A stretch of 64,000 nt of DNA, taken from NCBI RefSeq assembly GCF_006540005.1, contig NZ_BJOC01000019.1:1-64000 (forward strand), given 5' to 3'. A program made the position numbers and the translations under genes. Source of the stretch: Halomonas halmophila. Lineage in GTDB: Bacteria > Pseudomonadota > Gammaproteobacteria > Pseudomonadales > Halomonadaceae. Shown piece by piece: positions 28,108 through 37,037 of this stretch. Each line of letters opens with the position of its first letter. The stretch's first letter is position 1. The notes under the pieces are model-generated. The model saw only the letters and a program-made list of their open reading frames with translations. It was not told the origin of the DNA and made no database searches.

Positions 28108-29202
28108 TCAGGGGCTGCTGAAGTCGGCGGGCAGGCCGAGGAAGTTCTGGATGATGAAGAAGTGGTCCTCGAAGAGGCCATCGGGCTCGAGGTCGGCGAG
28201 CGGCACCCAGCGCGCATGATCGCCGCCCTGGACGGGCTTGAGGCGGGGCAGTTGCTGATCCGGGCGCAGGGCGAAATAGAAGGCCTCGGCCAGGGTCCGA
28301 CCACGCCAGCTGCGATGGGGTTCATCGAAGAGCCGCTGACCGCGCAGCGAGCCCTTGAGCACCGGCTCCGGGACTTTCAGGCGTACCCGTTCGCGCAGTT
28401 CACGCAGGCAGGCATCCAGCAGGCGCTCCTGGGAATTGATGAAACCGCCGGGCAGGGCATAGAGTCCCTTGCCCGGCGCGGCGGTGCGCTTGACCAGCAG
28501 GATGTGTCCGGACTGCACGACGACGGCGTTGACGGTCACGAAGATGGGCGGGTAGGGGGCCTGGGCCCAGGCCTGGCGATACTGGTCGAGCAGTCCCTGC
28601 TCCTCGACCAGCTGGGCGTAGGCTTCGGTCTCCAGGAACCCCTGAATGCCGTCGATCACGCCGGGCGGCAGTTCGTGAGCGGCTCCGGCACTGGTATAGT
28701 CGGCGGCCGCCAGAGGCGAGCGGAACAGGCGTTCGCGAATCTGGCTGGCGGAAATGCCCTCGACCATGGGCACGCTCACCGACTCCCACTGCGGAAACAG
28801 CGACAGATAATAGCTGGACTGGCCGCGACTGGCGCCGATCAGGCCGATACGCGGCAGGCGGGCATGGCGCGGTGAGGTGAGGTCGCGCACCTTGCGTTGC
28901 ACATCGCGCACCCAGACATCATTGTTGTAGAGCGCATCCAGCAGCGGTTCGATCTCGAGGCGCTGGTTGTCGTCCTCGTCGAAGGCACTGCGCAGCATGC
29001 GGCGACGCTCGTCGAAACGCCAGGGATTGCGCAGTGAGCGCGCCTGCCAGGCCGAGCCCACCAGCACGATGACCTGCCGGGCCCGCTTGAGGGCCTGATG
29101 GATGACCGCCAGATGCCCGAGGTGAGTCGGCTGGAAACGACCGATGAAGACCAGACAATCGAAATCGGGGTCGTGTGATTCGGCGTCCGGCATGTCGCTC
29201 AT
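28108..29202 (-). CDS. nadM: Bifunctional NMN adenylyltransferase/Nudix-domain protein with altered Nudix box
   Basis: A 364-residue two-domain protein. The N-terminal nucleotidyltransferase (about residues 15-165) has GRFQPTHLGH (21-30) and ISASQIRERL, as in NadM-type NMN adenylyltransferases, which make NAD. The C-terminal Nudix domain (about 215-355) has the box G253-x5-E259-x7-R267-E268-L, but continues R-E271-R272-V-R274-L, so one catalytic Glu and the Gly of REUXEEXGU are replaced by Arg. ADP-ribose pyrophosphatase activity, seen in related NadM-Nudix proteins, may therefore be reduced or lost. Start at 29202 is supported by CGGAG upstream. Divergent from yihY. Confidence 0.88.
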   Translation of the reverse strand: MSDMPDAESHDPDFDCLVFIGRFQPTHLGHLAVIHQALKRARQVIVLVGSAWQARSLRNPWRFDERRRMLRSAFDEDDNQRLEIEPLLDALYNNDVWVRDVQRKVRDLTSPRHARLPRIGLIGASRGQSSYYLSLFPQWESVSVPMVEGISASQIRERLFRSPLAAADYTSAGAAHELPPGVIDGIQGFLETEAYAQLVEEQGLLDQYRQAWAQAPYPPIFVTVNAVVVQSGHILLVKRTAAPGKGLYALPGGFINSQERLLDACLRELRERVRLKVPEPVLKGSLRGQRLFDEPHRSWRGRTLAEAFYFALRPDQQLPRLKPVQGGDHARWVPLADLEPDGLFEDHFFIIQNFLGLPADFSSP

Positions 29203-29329
29203 CGTGTCGCTCCGGGCAATGAAAGGACCATTATGGTGGCCTGCCGGATGCCACGCAATGCGCATCCCCCTGCACCTCACCGGTGGCCTCCGGTATGCTG
29301 TCAAGCGACAAGGAATGTGAGGAGCTGAC

Positions 29330-30418
29330 GTGATCAAGCAAAGCGTGATGAGTGCCTGGACCCGGTTGAGGGATTTCGTGGTCTTCTGGTGGCAGGTGGT
29401 GCGCGATGCCGTGAAACTCTGGCTGGACCGCAATGCGTTCAGTTATGCCGGTTCACTGGCATTCTATACCCTGTTTTCCCTGGCCCCCACAGTGATCATC
29501 GCCGTCACCGTGATCGGCGTGGTGCTGGGTGAAGAGGCCGCCCAGGGGCAGATCGTCGCCCAGCTCGAGGGCACCATGGGGGCGAGTGCGGCCGAGCTGG
29601 TGCAGAACGCGGTGACCCAGTCACGCATCCAGGAGTCGGGAGTATTACCCACCCTGCTGGGTGTCGGAGCCCTGCTGGTGGGTGCCACCACCGTCTTCGG
29701 ACAGATGCAGTTTTCCCTGAATACCCTCTGGGGCGTGGCTGCGCGACCCAGCACCAACAGCCTGTGGATCTTCATCAAGAATCGCATGCTGTCGCTGACC
29801 GTGGTGCTCTCGATCGGCTTCATCCTGTTGGTCTCCCTGGCCCTCGGCGTGATGGTCAAGGCGATGCTCAAGGCGGCAGACGGACTCCTGCCCTTTGTCG
29901 GCCTGTTGACCAACGGCGCGGAATTCCTGGTCTCGCTGGCTCTGGTCACGGCGCTGTTCGCCACCATCTTCAAGGTGCTGCCCGATGTCGTGCTGCGCTG
30001 GCGGGATGTCATGGTCGGTGCCGTGGTGACGGCCCTGTTGTTCGCGGTGGGGCGGACGGCGATCGCCATCTATCTGACCTATACAGCGACGGCTTCGACC
30101 TACGGCGCGGCCGGTTCGGTGGTGATCATCCTGCTGTGGGTCTACTACTCTTCCCTGATCCTGCTGTTCGGGGCCGCCTTCACCAAGTGCCATCTGGTCG
30201 GCCGGGGCAAGGCCGTCGTGCCGCGCAACAGTGCCGTACTGGTCAAGCATGAGCTGCTCGATGAAGCAGCCGGCAAGGCCGGCAAGGGGGTCAGGGTGCC
30301 CGACTGGCTGAAGAAACGGGGCAGGTCGCGCTCAGCGACCGACGCGGACCCGGCAGCAGAGACGCACCAGCCGGAGACGGCGGAGGATGCCGAGAACGAG
30401 GCGTCCGACCAGCGCTGA
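29330..30418 (+). CDS. YihY/BrkB family inner-membrane protein
   Basis: A 362-residue polytopic membrane protein with about six hydrophobic helices and the family signature NAFSYAGSLAFYTLFSLAPT near residue 35-55, and TYGAAGSVVIILLWVYYSSLILLFG near residue 265. The family was once annotated as ribonuclease BN, which is incorrect; its function is unresolved. A hydrophilic, charged tail of about 60 residues ends in an acidic Glu/Asp-rich stretch. GTG at 29330 is the likely start with GAGGAG upstream. acyP follows after 60 bp and may be co-transcribed. Confidence 0.88.
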   Translation: MIKQSVMSAWTRLRDFVVFWWQVVRDAVKLWLDRNAFSYAGSLAFYTLFSLAPTVIIAVTVIGVVLGEEAAQGQIVAQLEGTMGASAAELVQNAVTQSRIQESGVLPTLLGVGALLVGATTVFGQMQFSLNTLWGVAARPSTNSLWIFIKNRMLSLTVVLSIGFILLVSLALGVMVKAMLKAADGLLPFVGLLTNGAEFLVSLALVTALFATIFKVLPDVVLRWRDVMVGAVVTALLFAVGRTAIAIYLTYTATASTYGAAGSVVIILLWVYYSSLILLFGAAFTKCHLVGRGKAVVPRNSAVLVKHELLDEAAGKAGKGVRVPDWLKKRGRSRSATDADPAAETHQPETAEDAENEASDQR

Positions 30419-30478
30419 GCCGGCGCCTCGACGCAACCCAGGCCCGGGCCTGCCGGGCCGTGTCCGGGAGGAACCCAG

Positions 30479-30754
30479 ATGGGACAACAGCAATGCATGA
30501 AGGCCATCATCAGTGGCCGGGTACAGGGTGTCTGCTTTCGACGCTCGACCCAGCAGCAGGCCGAGGCACTGGGCATTGTCGGTTACGCACGCAATCTGGC
30601 CGATGGCCGTGTGGAAGTCCTGATGTGCGGTGAGGCCGAGCGGCTCGCAGCACTCCGCGAATGGCTGGGGCATGGGCCGCCCGGCGCCGAGGTGACCCAT
30701 GTGGAATGCCAGGATGTCGAGTTGGCGCCGCCCGATGGCTTCACCACCGGGTGA
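30479..30754 (+). CDS. acyP: Acylphosphatase
   Basis: A 91-residue acylphosphatase. The active-site Arg and phosphate loop are in ISGRVQGVCFRRST, and the catalytic Asn is in GYARNLADGRVEV; the C-terminal Gly-Phe region PDGFTTG is slightly degenerate relative to the usual F-x-I/R ending. It hydrolyses acyl phosphates such as carbamoyl or acetyl phosphate. Preceded by GGGAGGA. Convergent with the nucleoside hydrolase gene. Confidence 0.93.
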   Translation: MGQQQCMKAIISGRVQGVCFRRSTQQQAEALGIVGYARNLADGRVEVLMCGEAERLAALREWLGHGPPGAEVTHVECQDVELAPPDGFTTG

Positions 30755-30768
30755 CGAGGGCCCGGGTC

Positions 30769-31710
30769 TCAGGCAAGGGTGTCCGTGATCCATTCGACCA
30801 CGGCATCACCGTCGACGCCCAGGCAGACATCCGCCAGTGGTGTCCGCGACCAGCGCTCTTCGATGAAGCCACGTCCCTGGGGAGCAAACAGCGTCTGCCC
30901 CTCGGCCAGGCCCAAGGTGGCGACGCCGAGATGGCCACGCTGGGTGGTGAAAAGCTCCGGGCGCACCAACCAGGCCAGGGCGCAGCTGTCGTGCGGGCAG
31001 CAGCCATCGATGTCCAGCATCTGCTGATAGAAGTCACGGTAGAAGGCGTAGCTCCCGGCCAGCACCTGGCCTAGCCGGCCCTGGCCGGCCTCGATACGTG
31101 CCATCTGGTCCGGCCCGAGAACGCAGCGGTGGGTCACGTCCAGACCGACCATGACCAGCGGCCAGCCTGCCGTCAGGACTCGGGCGGCTGCGTGCGGGTC
31201 ATTGAAGATGTTGGCCTCGGCGACCGGCGTGACGTTGCCGCCTTCCCGGATGGACCCGCCCATGACGATGACCTGCTTGACCTTGTCGATCAGCGCCGGG
31301 TCCAGCTGCAGGGCCGCGGCCAGGTTGCCCAGCGGGCCCACGGCCACCAGCGAGACTTCCCCGGGGCGCGCATTGACGGTGTCGACGATGAACTGCGCGG
31401 CACTGCGCGGGTCGGCCCGGCCCTGCACCTCGGGCAGCGCGATATTACCCAGGCCGTTGTCGCCATGGATATGCGTCGGAGCCGGATGGCGTGGCTTGAC
31501 CAGCGGGGCCGCAGCACCCTGGGCCACCGGGATCTGACGATCGGCCAGCTCGGCCAGCAGCAGGGCGTTATGGGTGGCGGTCGTGATGTTGACGTTGCCG
31601 AAGGTAGTGGTCATGCCCAGCAGGTCGATGTCGGGGTGCGCCAGCGCGATGGCAATCGCCTGGGCGTCGTCCACGCCGGGGTCGGTATCGAAGATGATCG
31701 GGTGTGCCAT
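30769..31710 (-). CDS. Ribonucleoside hydrolase (IunH/RihC family)
   Basis: A 313-residue nucleoside hydrolase. The Ca2+-binding Asp cluster is FDTDPGVDDAQAI at the N-terminus; other family segments are TTFGNVNI, HGDNGLGN, VMGGSIREGGNVTPVAEANIFNDPHAA, and the late HDSCALAWL. It cleaves purine and/or pyrimidine ribonucleosides to base and ribose; specificity (RihA, B or C type) is not decided by sequence alone. It follows a ribokinase gene by 21 bp on the same strand, which is a logical pathway: released ribose is phosphorylated to ribose 5-phosphate. GGAGCC precedes the ATG. Confidence 0.93.
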   Translation of the reverse strand: MAHPIIFDTDPGVDDAQAIAIALAHPDIDLLGMTTTFGNVNITTATHNALLLAELADRQIPVAQGAAAPLVKPRHPAPTHIHGDNGLGNIALPEVQGRADPRSAAQFIVDTVNARPGEVSLVAVGPLGNLAAALQLDPALIDKVKQVIVMGGSIREGGNVTPVAEANIFNDPHAAARVLTAGWPLVMVGLDVTHRCVLGPDQMARIEAGQGRLGQVLAGSYAFYRDFYQQMLDIDGCCPHDSCALAWLVRPELFTTQRGHLGVATLGLAEGQTLFAPQGRGFIEERWSRTPLADVCLGVDGDAVVEWITDTLA

Positions 31711-31731
31711 GATGGCTCCTGGTCGGGTGTG

Positions 31732-32631
31732 TCAGGTGTGGCGGGCCAGCTCGGCGTCGACATCCGCTCGTTCGGGGATGCTCTCGGTGGCGCCGAGGCG
31801 TTGAACCCCGAGGGCGGCGGCCGTGGCCGCCCGCTTCAGGCAGCTCTCGGCGGAGTCGCCGGCCTGGCGGGCGGCCAGGTAGTAGCCGATGAAGGTATCG
31901 CCTGCGGCGGTGGTATCCCGGGGTGTGACCGGCAGGGGCGCTTGAAAGACCCGTTTGTCGGCGCACTGATACCAGGCGCCTTCACCGCCGAGTGTCAGCA
32001 CGGTTTCGCTTTCCGGCAGCTGGCGTGACAGGGCATCCAGCAGCTCGCTGGCCTCCGAGCCGGCCGGCATGCCGGTCAGGGCCTCGGCCTCGCCGCGGTT
32101 GACGAATAACAGCTGACAGTAGTGCAAGGGCAGTGCCGTGATGTCCAGGGTCATGGGCGCCGGATTGAAGGCGATCCTGAGCCCCCGGGCATGCGCCAGC
32201 TCGAGGGCCTCGGCGAGACCGCTGCACTCGTTCTGGACCAGTAGCCAGTCTTCGGCCCGGGTAGCCTCGAAGAGGGCGGCGAGATTGTCCGCATCGAAGC
32301 CGTGATTGGCTCCGGGGAAGAGCAGGATGGCGTTCTCGCCTTCATCATCCACCTGAATGATGGCATGACCGCTGGGGCCATCCACCAGCTGGACGCTGGC
32401 GGTATCGACCCCGGAAGCCTGCAGTAGCTCCCTGGCCCAGCCGTCCTGACGACCCAGGCATCCCCAGTGGCAAACTCGACCGCCGGCGCGAGCCATGGCG
32501 ATCGACTGGTTGGCTCCCTTGCCGCCCAGGCCGATGCGGTAATCCCGGCCTGACAGGGTCTCGCCGGGGCGGACCAGGTGGGGGACGCGGTAGAAATGGT
32601 CGAGGTTGATCGAGCCGAGATTGTACAGCAT
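31732..32631 (-). CDS. rbsK: Ribokinase-like PfkB-family sugar kinase
   Basis: A 299-residue PfkB-family kinase. The N-terminal signature GLGGKGANQSIAMARAGG and the C-terminal PfkB motif DTTAAGDTFIGYYLAA, with the catalytic Asp in AAGD, are intact; FNPAP and LTLGGEGA segments are also typical. It phosphorylates ribose, probably that liberated by the adjacent nucleoside hydrolase; no ribose transporter is nearby. Start at 32631 (MLYNLGSINLDHF) is preferred over an upstream frame because it matches the ribokinase N-terminus. The 13-bp motif copy 3 lies about 105 bp upstream and may be part of its promoter. Confidence 0.88.
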   Translation of the reverse strand: MLYNLGSINLDHFYRVPHLVRPGETLSGRDYRIGLGGKGANQSIAMARAGGRVCHWGCLGRQDGWARELLQASGVDTASVQLVDGPSGHAIIQVDDEGENAILLFPGANHGFDADNLAALFEATRAEDWLLVQNECSGLAEALELAHARGLRIAFNPAPMTLDITALPLHYCQLLFVNRGEAEALTGMPAGSEASELLDALSRQLPESETVLTLGGEGAWYQCADKRVFQAPLPVTPRDTTAAGDTFIGYYLAARQAGDSAESCLKRAATAAALGVQRLGATESIPERADVDAELARHT

Positions 32632-32734
32632 GCCGTTTTCCGAATTGGTGTCAGTGACGGATCGAGGGTTCCGGGCCAGAGTATCCAAGGGGTGGCGGAG
32701 TAGCGCAAGCGAGTCGGGTGTCGATAGCTTCGCT

Positions 32735-32747
32735 TTATACCGTTATC
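32735..32747. repeat. 13-bp intergenic motif, copy 3 of 3
   Basis: TTATACCGTTATC in the 164-bp gap between rbsK and the 2-hydroxyacid dehydrogenase gene. On the minus strand it reads GATAACGG followed by TATAAAG, compatible with a -10 element for rbsK. Identical copies are at 9111 and 23786. Confidence 0.8.
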
Positions 32748-32795
32748 TTTTACAAGCAAGACTCAGATCATGAGGCTCCCCAAAGTTATCAGCTT

Positions 32796-33743
32796 TCAGG
32801 AAACCGAATCGCCAGCCTGCCAAGCATCCAGATTGTCGGCCGTCAGTTCGACAATTCGTTGCCTGGCCTGCGGGGAAATCCACGCATTGTGGGGGGTCAC
32901 CATCAGGTTCAAGGGTTCCGCGAGAGCCTCCAGGAGGGGATGGCCATCTCTGGGGGGTTCGACGGGCAAGACGTCAACGCCGAGTCCCCCAAGCCGTCCT
33001 TGTCGCAGGGCATTCAGGCAGGCCTGTTCATCGATGACTCCGCCACGTGCGCAATTGATCAACAGCGTCGAGGGTTGCAGGCGTTCGAGCATGGCTTCAT
33101 CGACCAGGTGGCGAGTGGCATCGGTGAGCGGGCAGTGCAGGCTGAGGACATCGGCCTCGGGCGCAAGCTGGGCGAGGCTCGGGCGCGAATCACTGGCCTC
33201 GCTGCCGGGTCGCGCGGCATAGCTGACGCGCATGCCGAATCCCTGGGCCAGGCGTCCGACGCGACTGCCGAGTTCTCCCTGACCCACGATCACCAGGTGG
33301 CGGTCCTCGACTTCCATGGTGCGGTGATCCATCAGGCAGAAGAAGGGGCTGTCATTCCAGCGTCCGGCGGCGACATCCTTCTGATAGAGCGGCAAGCGGG
33401 CGGCCAGTGCCAGCATCATCAGCATGGTGTGCTGGGCCACGCTGGCTGTACCATATGCGGCCACGTTGCGCACCTCGATGCCCAGGCGCCGTGCCGTCTG
33501 CATGTCGATATTGTTGGTCCCGGTCGCCAAGACGCAGATCAGACGTAGGCCGGGTAGGGCTTCCAGGGTCTCGGCCGTCAGGACGACCTTGTTGACGATG
33601 GCCACCTCGGCGTCCGCGAGTCGTTGCGCCGCCTGCTCGGCGTGGGTGAAGTCATGGCAGGTGAGTCGGGTGACGCGGTCCTCGATGGGCGAGAGGTCGA
33701 CATCCGGGCCCAGGCTGGCGGCATCGAGCACGACGGCTTGCAT
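32796..33743 (-). CDS. D-2-hydroxyacid dehydrogenase (hydroxypyruvate/glyoxylate reductase type)
   Basis: A 315-residue NAD(P)-dependent D-isomer 2-hydroxyacid dehydrogenase. The nucleotide loop is IVGQGELGSRVGRLAQGFG near residue 150. The catalytic Arg is in NCARGGVID, Glu in VLPVEPP and His in TPHNAW. The N-terminal ATGTNNIDMQTARRLGIEV segment is close to HprA-type glycerate dehydrogenases, which would fit glycine/serine-linked metabolism, but substrate is not provable here. GAGGA precedes the ATG. It is separated from rbsK by 164 bp and divergent from the FmdB gene. Confidence 0.9.
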   Translation of the reverse strand: MQAVVLDAASLGPDVDLSPIEDRVTRLTCHDFTHAEQAAQRLADAEVAIVNKVVLTAETLEALPGLRLICVLATGTNNIDMQTARRLGIEVRNVAAYGTASVAQHTMLMMLALAARLPLYQKDVAAGRWNDSPFFCLMDHRTMEVEDRHLVIVGQGELGSRVGRLAQGFGMRVSYAARPGSEASDSRPSLAQLAPEADVLSLHCPLTDATRHLVDEAMLERLQPSTLLINCARGGVIDEQACLNALRQGRLGGLGVDVLPVEPPRDGHPLLEALAEPLNLMVTPHNAWISPQARQRIVELTADNLDAWQAGDSVS

Positions 33744-33830
33744 GGCAGAATCCTCATCGGTGGCGCCGCGAGTCGCGGCGGGTCAACATTCGGGCACCCG
33801 CAGGGCTGGGCCTGAAGGCCTCGGCCAGGC

Positions 33831-33836
33831 TATAAT
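33831..33836 (+). promoter_or_regulatory. Candidate -10 box upstream of FmdB-aspS
   Basis: A perfect TATAAT 130 bp before the FmdB-type start codon in a 222-bp gap. No convincing -35 hexamer lies at 16-18 bp spacing, so this is a tentative promoter for the FmdB-aspS unit. Confidence 0.4.
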
Positions 33837-33965
33837 ATGGCCCCTTTGTGCCAGCCTTGGAATGGCATCGGGCTGCCCCCATCTAGCTGGCAAGACTACA
33901 TCGCGACAGCGCCAGGTTGCACCGTCGCGCCCTCATGGGATTTCGTCATCGGGAGAATCACGACA

Positions 33966-34226
33966 ATGCCCATCTACGAATATGCGTGCAAGGCCTGCGG
34001 CCATCGTCTGGAAAAGCTTCAGAGGCTCTCGGCCGAGCCCTTGACGGACTGTCCGGCCTGCAGCCAGCCGGCGCTCGATCGTCTGGTATCGGCGGCGGGC
34101 TTCCGCCTGGCGGGGGGCGGCTGGTACGAAACGGATTTCAAGACCGGCAGCAAGAAGAATCTGGCCGGCAGCAGCGAGGGCGCCAAGGCCCCGGAAATAT
34201 CGGGCAAGGACGGCACGGCGGCCTGA
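33966..34226 (+). CDS. FmdB-family zinc-ribbon protein
   Basis: An 86-residue protein starting MPIYEYACKACGH with a second CPAC knuckle, giving a C2C2 zinc ribbon typical of FmdB/putative regulatory proteins. The remainder is a glycine-rich AGGGWYETDFK segment and a flexible Lys/Ser/Ala tail. Start at 33966 has GGGAGA upstream and matches the universal MPIYEY opening; the longer frame is non-homologous. The gene immediately precedes aspS, a common arrangement in proteobacteria, so a translation-linked role is suspected though unproven. Confidence 0.9.
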   Translation: MPIYEYACKACGHRLEKLQRLSAEPLTDCPACSQPALDRLVSAAGFRLAGGGWYETDFKTGSKKNLAGSSEGAKAPEISGKDGTAA

Positions 34227-34236
34227 TTCCATTGCG

Positions 34237-34263
34237 GCTTGCCGGCCGGCGATGACGGCAAGC
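34237..34263 (+). other. Hairpin between FmdB gene and aspS
   Basis: Perfect 8-bp inverted repeat GCTTGCCG/CGGCAAGC with an 11-nt loop, 10 bp after the FmdB stop. It has no T-tract and could modulate processing or read-through into aspS. Confidence 0.45.
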
Positions 34264-34334
34264 TCGACGAGCGCAGACAGCTTCCGGACATTGCCCAGTA
34301 AACTTCACGGATCACGAAACAGACAGGATACGAC

Positions 34335-36116
34335 ATGCGCAGCCATTATTGCGGCCAGTTGAACGAGACCATGGTGGACCAGACGGTCACCCTGTGCGGT
34401 TGGGTGCATCGCCGCCGTGACCACGGCGGGGTAATCTTCCTCGACATGCGCGACCGCGATGGCATCGCCCAGGTTGTGGTCGACCCGGATACCGCCGAGG
34501 CCTTTGCCAACGCCGATCGTGCTCGCAGCGAGTATGTGCTGCGCATCAGCGGGCGCATTCGCCTGCGTCCGGAAGGCACGCAGAATGCCAACATGCCGAC
34601 CGGCATGATCGAGGTGCTGGCTCGAGACGTGGAAGTCCTCAACACGGCGGTCACGCCGCCTTTCCAGCTCGACGAACACGGCAAGGTCGGCGAAGAGGTG
34701 CGCCTCAAGCATCGTTACATCGATCTGCGCCGCCCCGACATGATCGACAAGCTGCGTCTGCGTTCGCGGATTTCGCATACCGTGCGTGCCTACCTCGAGA
34801 ACCAGGGCTTCCTCGACATCGAGACGCCCATCCTGACCCGGGCGACCCCGGAAGGCGCACGGGATTATCTGGTGCCCAGCCGGACGCATGCCGGTAACTT
34901 CTTCGCGCTGCCCCAGTCGCCGCAGTTGTTCAAGCAGCTGCTGATGGTGTCCGGTTTCGATCGCTATTATCAGATTGCCAAATGCTTCCGCGACGAGGAT
35001 CTGCGCGCCGATCGTCAGCCGGAATTCACGCAGATCGATATCGAGGCTTCCTTCGTCGAGGAAGACGATATCATGGCCATCACCGAGGACATGATTCGTC
35101 AGCTGTTCCAGCAGGTGCTCGACGTCGAGCTGCCCGAATTTCCGCGCATGCCCTATGCCGAGGCCATGCAGCGCTATGGTTCCGACAAGCCGGACCTGCG
35201 CATCCCGCTGGAGCTGGTCGACGTCGATGACCTGATGAAGGACGTCGACTTCAAGGTCTTTTCCGGCCCGGCCAATGCCGATGACGGCCGCGTGGCGGCA
35301 CTCAGGGTCAAGGGCGGGTCCTCCTTGACGCGCAAGGAGATCGACGCCTACACCGATTTCGTCGGCATCTACGGGGCACGCGGTCTGGCCTGGATCAAGG
35401 TCAACGACCGTGCCAGTGGCATCGATGGCCTGCAGTCGCCGATCGTCAAGTTCATGGATGGCGTGGTGGAGCCCCTGCTCGACCGCGTGGGGGCCGAGGA
35501 TGGCGACATCATCTTCTTCGGCGCCGACAAGGCGCGCATCGTCAACGAGGCACTGGGGGCGCTGCGCGTACGCCTGGGCGAGGACCTCGACCTGTACACG
35601 GCCGACTGGTCACCGCTGTGGGTCGTCGACTTCCCTATGTTCGAGGCCGATGATGAGGGCCGCCTGCAGGCGCTGCACCATCCGTTCACGGCGCCGTCCT
35701 GCGATGCCGAGACCCTCAGACAGCAACCGGACCAGGCGCTATCGCGCGCCTACGACATGGTGCTCAACGGCACGGAACTGGGCGGTGGCTCGATCCGTAT
35801 CCACGACCAGGCCATGCAGCAGACGGTGCTCGAGACACTGGGCATCGGCGAAGAAGAAGCGCGCGAGAAGTTCGGCTTCCTGCTGGATGCCCTGCAGTAC
35901 GGGGCGCCGCCCCACGGCGGACTGGCCTTCGGTCTGGATCGCCTGGTCATGTTGATGGGGGGCGCGCGAACCATTCGCGAAGTCATCGCCTTCCCCAAGA
36001 CCCAGAGTGCGGCTTGCCTGATGACCGACGCTCCCGGGGATGTCAGCGGCCAGCAGCTCAAGGAGTTGAACATCCGCCTGCGTCACAAGGCCAAGGCGGA
36101 CAACGCCGGCGAATAA
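34335..36116 (+). CDS. aspS: Aspartyl-tRNA synthetase
   Basis: A 593-residue class II AspRS (E. coli: 590). N-terminal OB-fold anticodon-binding domain ([20 protein letters not shown]); catalytic domain with motif 2 [16 protein letters not shown] near residue 220, the bacterial GAD insertion domain around 280-420, and motif 3 [12 protein letters not shown] near residue 535. It charges tRNA-Asp. Whether it is discriminating or also charges tRNA-Asn cannot be settled without knowing about gatCAB and asnS elsewhere. It is followed by yebC, the usual neighbour. Confidence 0.98.
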   Translation: MRSHYCGQLNETMVDQTVTLCGWVHRRRDHGGVIFLDMRDRDGIAQVVVDPDTAEAFANADRARSEYVLRISGRIRLRPEGTQNANMPTGMIEVLARDVEVLNTAVTPPFQLDEHGKVGEEVRLKHRYIDLRRPDMIDKLRLRSRISHTVRAYLENQGFLDIETPILTRATPEGARDYLVPSRTHAGNFFALPQSPQLFKQLLMVSGFDRYYQIAKCFRDEDLRADRQPEFTQIDIEASFVEEDDIMAITEDMIRQLFQQVLDVELPEFPRMPYAEAMQRYGSDKPDLRIPLELVDVDDLMKDVDFKVFSGPANADDGRVAALRVKGGSSLTRKEIDAYTDFVGIYGARGLAWIKVNDRASGIDGLQSPIVKFMDGVVEPLLDRVGAEDGDIIFFGADKARIVNEALGALRVRLGEDLDLYTADWSPLWVVDFPMFEADDEGRLQALHHPFTAPSCDAETLRQQPDQALSRAYDMVLNGTELGGGSIRIHDQAMQQTVLETLGIGEEEAREKFGFLLDALQYGAPPHGGLAFGLDRLVMLMGGARTIREVIAFPKTQSAACLMTDAPGDVSGQQLKELNIRLRHKAKADNAGE

Positions 36117-36142
36117 CGGCCCCGATGCCCGACGTCACGCGA

Positions 36143-36165
36143 ACCGGCGCCCAGGAGGCGCCGGT
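36143..36165 (+). other. Hairpin between aspS and yebC
   Basis: Perfect 9-bp GC-rich inverted repeat ACCGGCGCC/GGCGCCGGT with a 5-nt loop, followed by CGTGTTTGC. It may act as a weak terminator or attenuator inside the aspS-yebC transcript. Confidence 0.5.
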
Positions 36166-36203
36166 CGTGTTTGCAAGCCCCAAGTTTTGCAGCAAGGAGT
36201 CTT

Positions 36204-36962
36204 ATGGCGGGACACAGCAAATGGGCGAATATCAAGCACCGCAAGGCGGCCCAGGACGCCAGGCGCGGCAAGATCTTCAACAAGCTGATTCGTGAGCTCA
36301 GCGTCGCGGCGCGTCATGGCGGTGGCGACCCGGCGGACAATCCGCGCCTGCGCGCCGCCATCGACAAGGCCCTGTCCAACAACATGACCAAGGACACCAT
36401 TCAGCGTGCCGTGGACCGTGGTGCGGGCAATGTCGATGGCGACGCCATGGAGGAAGTCGTCTACGAGGGCTATGGTCCCGAGGGCGTGGCGGTGATGGTC
36501 GAAGCCATGACCGACAATCGCAATCGCACCGTCTCCGAGGTACGCCACGCCTTCAACAAGCAGGGCGGCAACCTCGGCACCACCGGCTCGGTAGCCTTCA
36601 TGTTCCACCGCCAGGGGCGCTTGACCCTGCCGGAAGATACCAGCGAAGAAGCTGCCATGGAGGCCACTCTGGACGCCGAGCCGGAGGAAATCGAGACGCT
36701 CGACGACGGCCGCCTGGAGGTCGTGACCTCACCGGACAGTTTCGGGACCATCAAGGATGCCCTGGTCGAGGCGGGCATGGAGCCCTCGGCCAGTGACGTG
36801 GGCCTGTTTCCCGACAACTATACCCGCATTGCCGATGCCGACCTCGGACGACGCATCATCAAGCTGGTGGACCGCCTGGAGGACCTGGATGATGTGCAGA
36901 ATGTTTTCACCAATGCCGACTTTGATGATGCCATCCTCGAGTCATTGCACGATGAAGGCTGA
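36204..36962 (+). CDS. yebC: YebC/TACO1-family translation/transcription regulatory protein
   Basis: A 252-residue YebC-family protein beginning MAGHSKWANIKHRKAAQDA, the universal family opening. EVYEGYGPEG-type (VVYEGYGPEGVAVMVE) and NRNRTVSEVRHAFNKQGGNLG segments are conserved. The family was described as DNA-binding regulators (PmpR) and more recently as translation factors related to mitochondrial TACO1. AAGGAG lies about 6 bases before the ATG at 36204. It sits between aspS and ruvC as in many gammaproteobacteria. Confidence 0.96.
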   Translation: MAGHSKWANIKHRKAAQDARRGKIFNKLIRELSVAARHGGGDPADNPRLRAAIDKALSNNMTKDTIQRAVDRGAGNVDGDAMEEVVYEGYGPEGVAVMVEAMTDNRNRTVSEVRHAFNKQGGNLGTTGSVAFMFHRQGRLTLPEDTSEEAAMEATLDAEPEEIETLDDGRLEVVTSPDSFGTIKDALVEAGMEPSASDVGLFPDNYTRIADADLGRRIIKLVDRLEDLDDVQNVFTNADFDDAILESLHDEG

Positions 36963-37037
36963 GCCCGTGTCGTCATTCACGGACGATGCCATGCCAGGCT
37001 ACCGCCGGCGGACCGTGGCCCAGCGGGGCGTGCTCGC

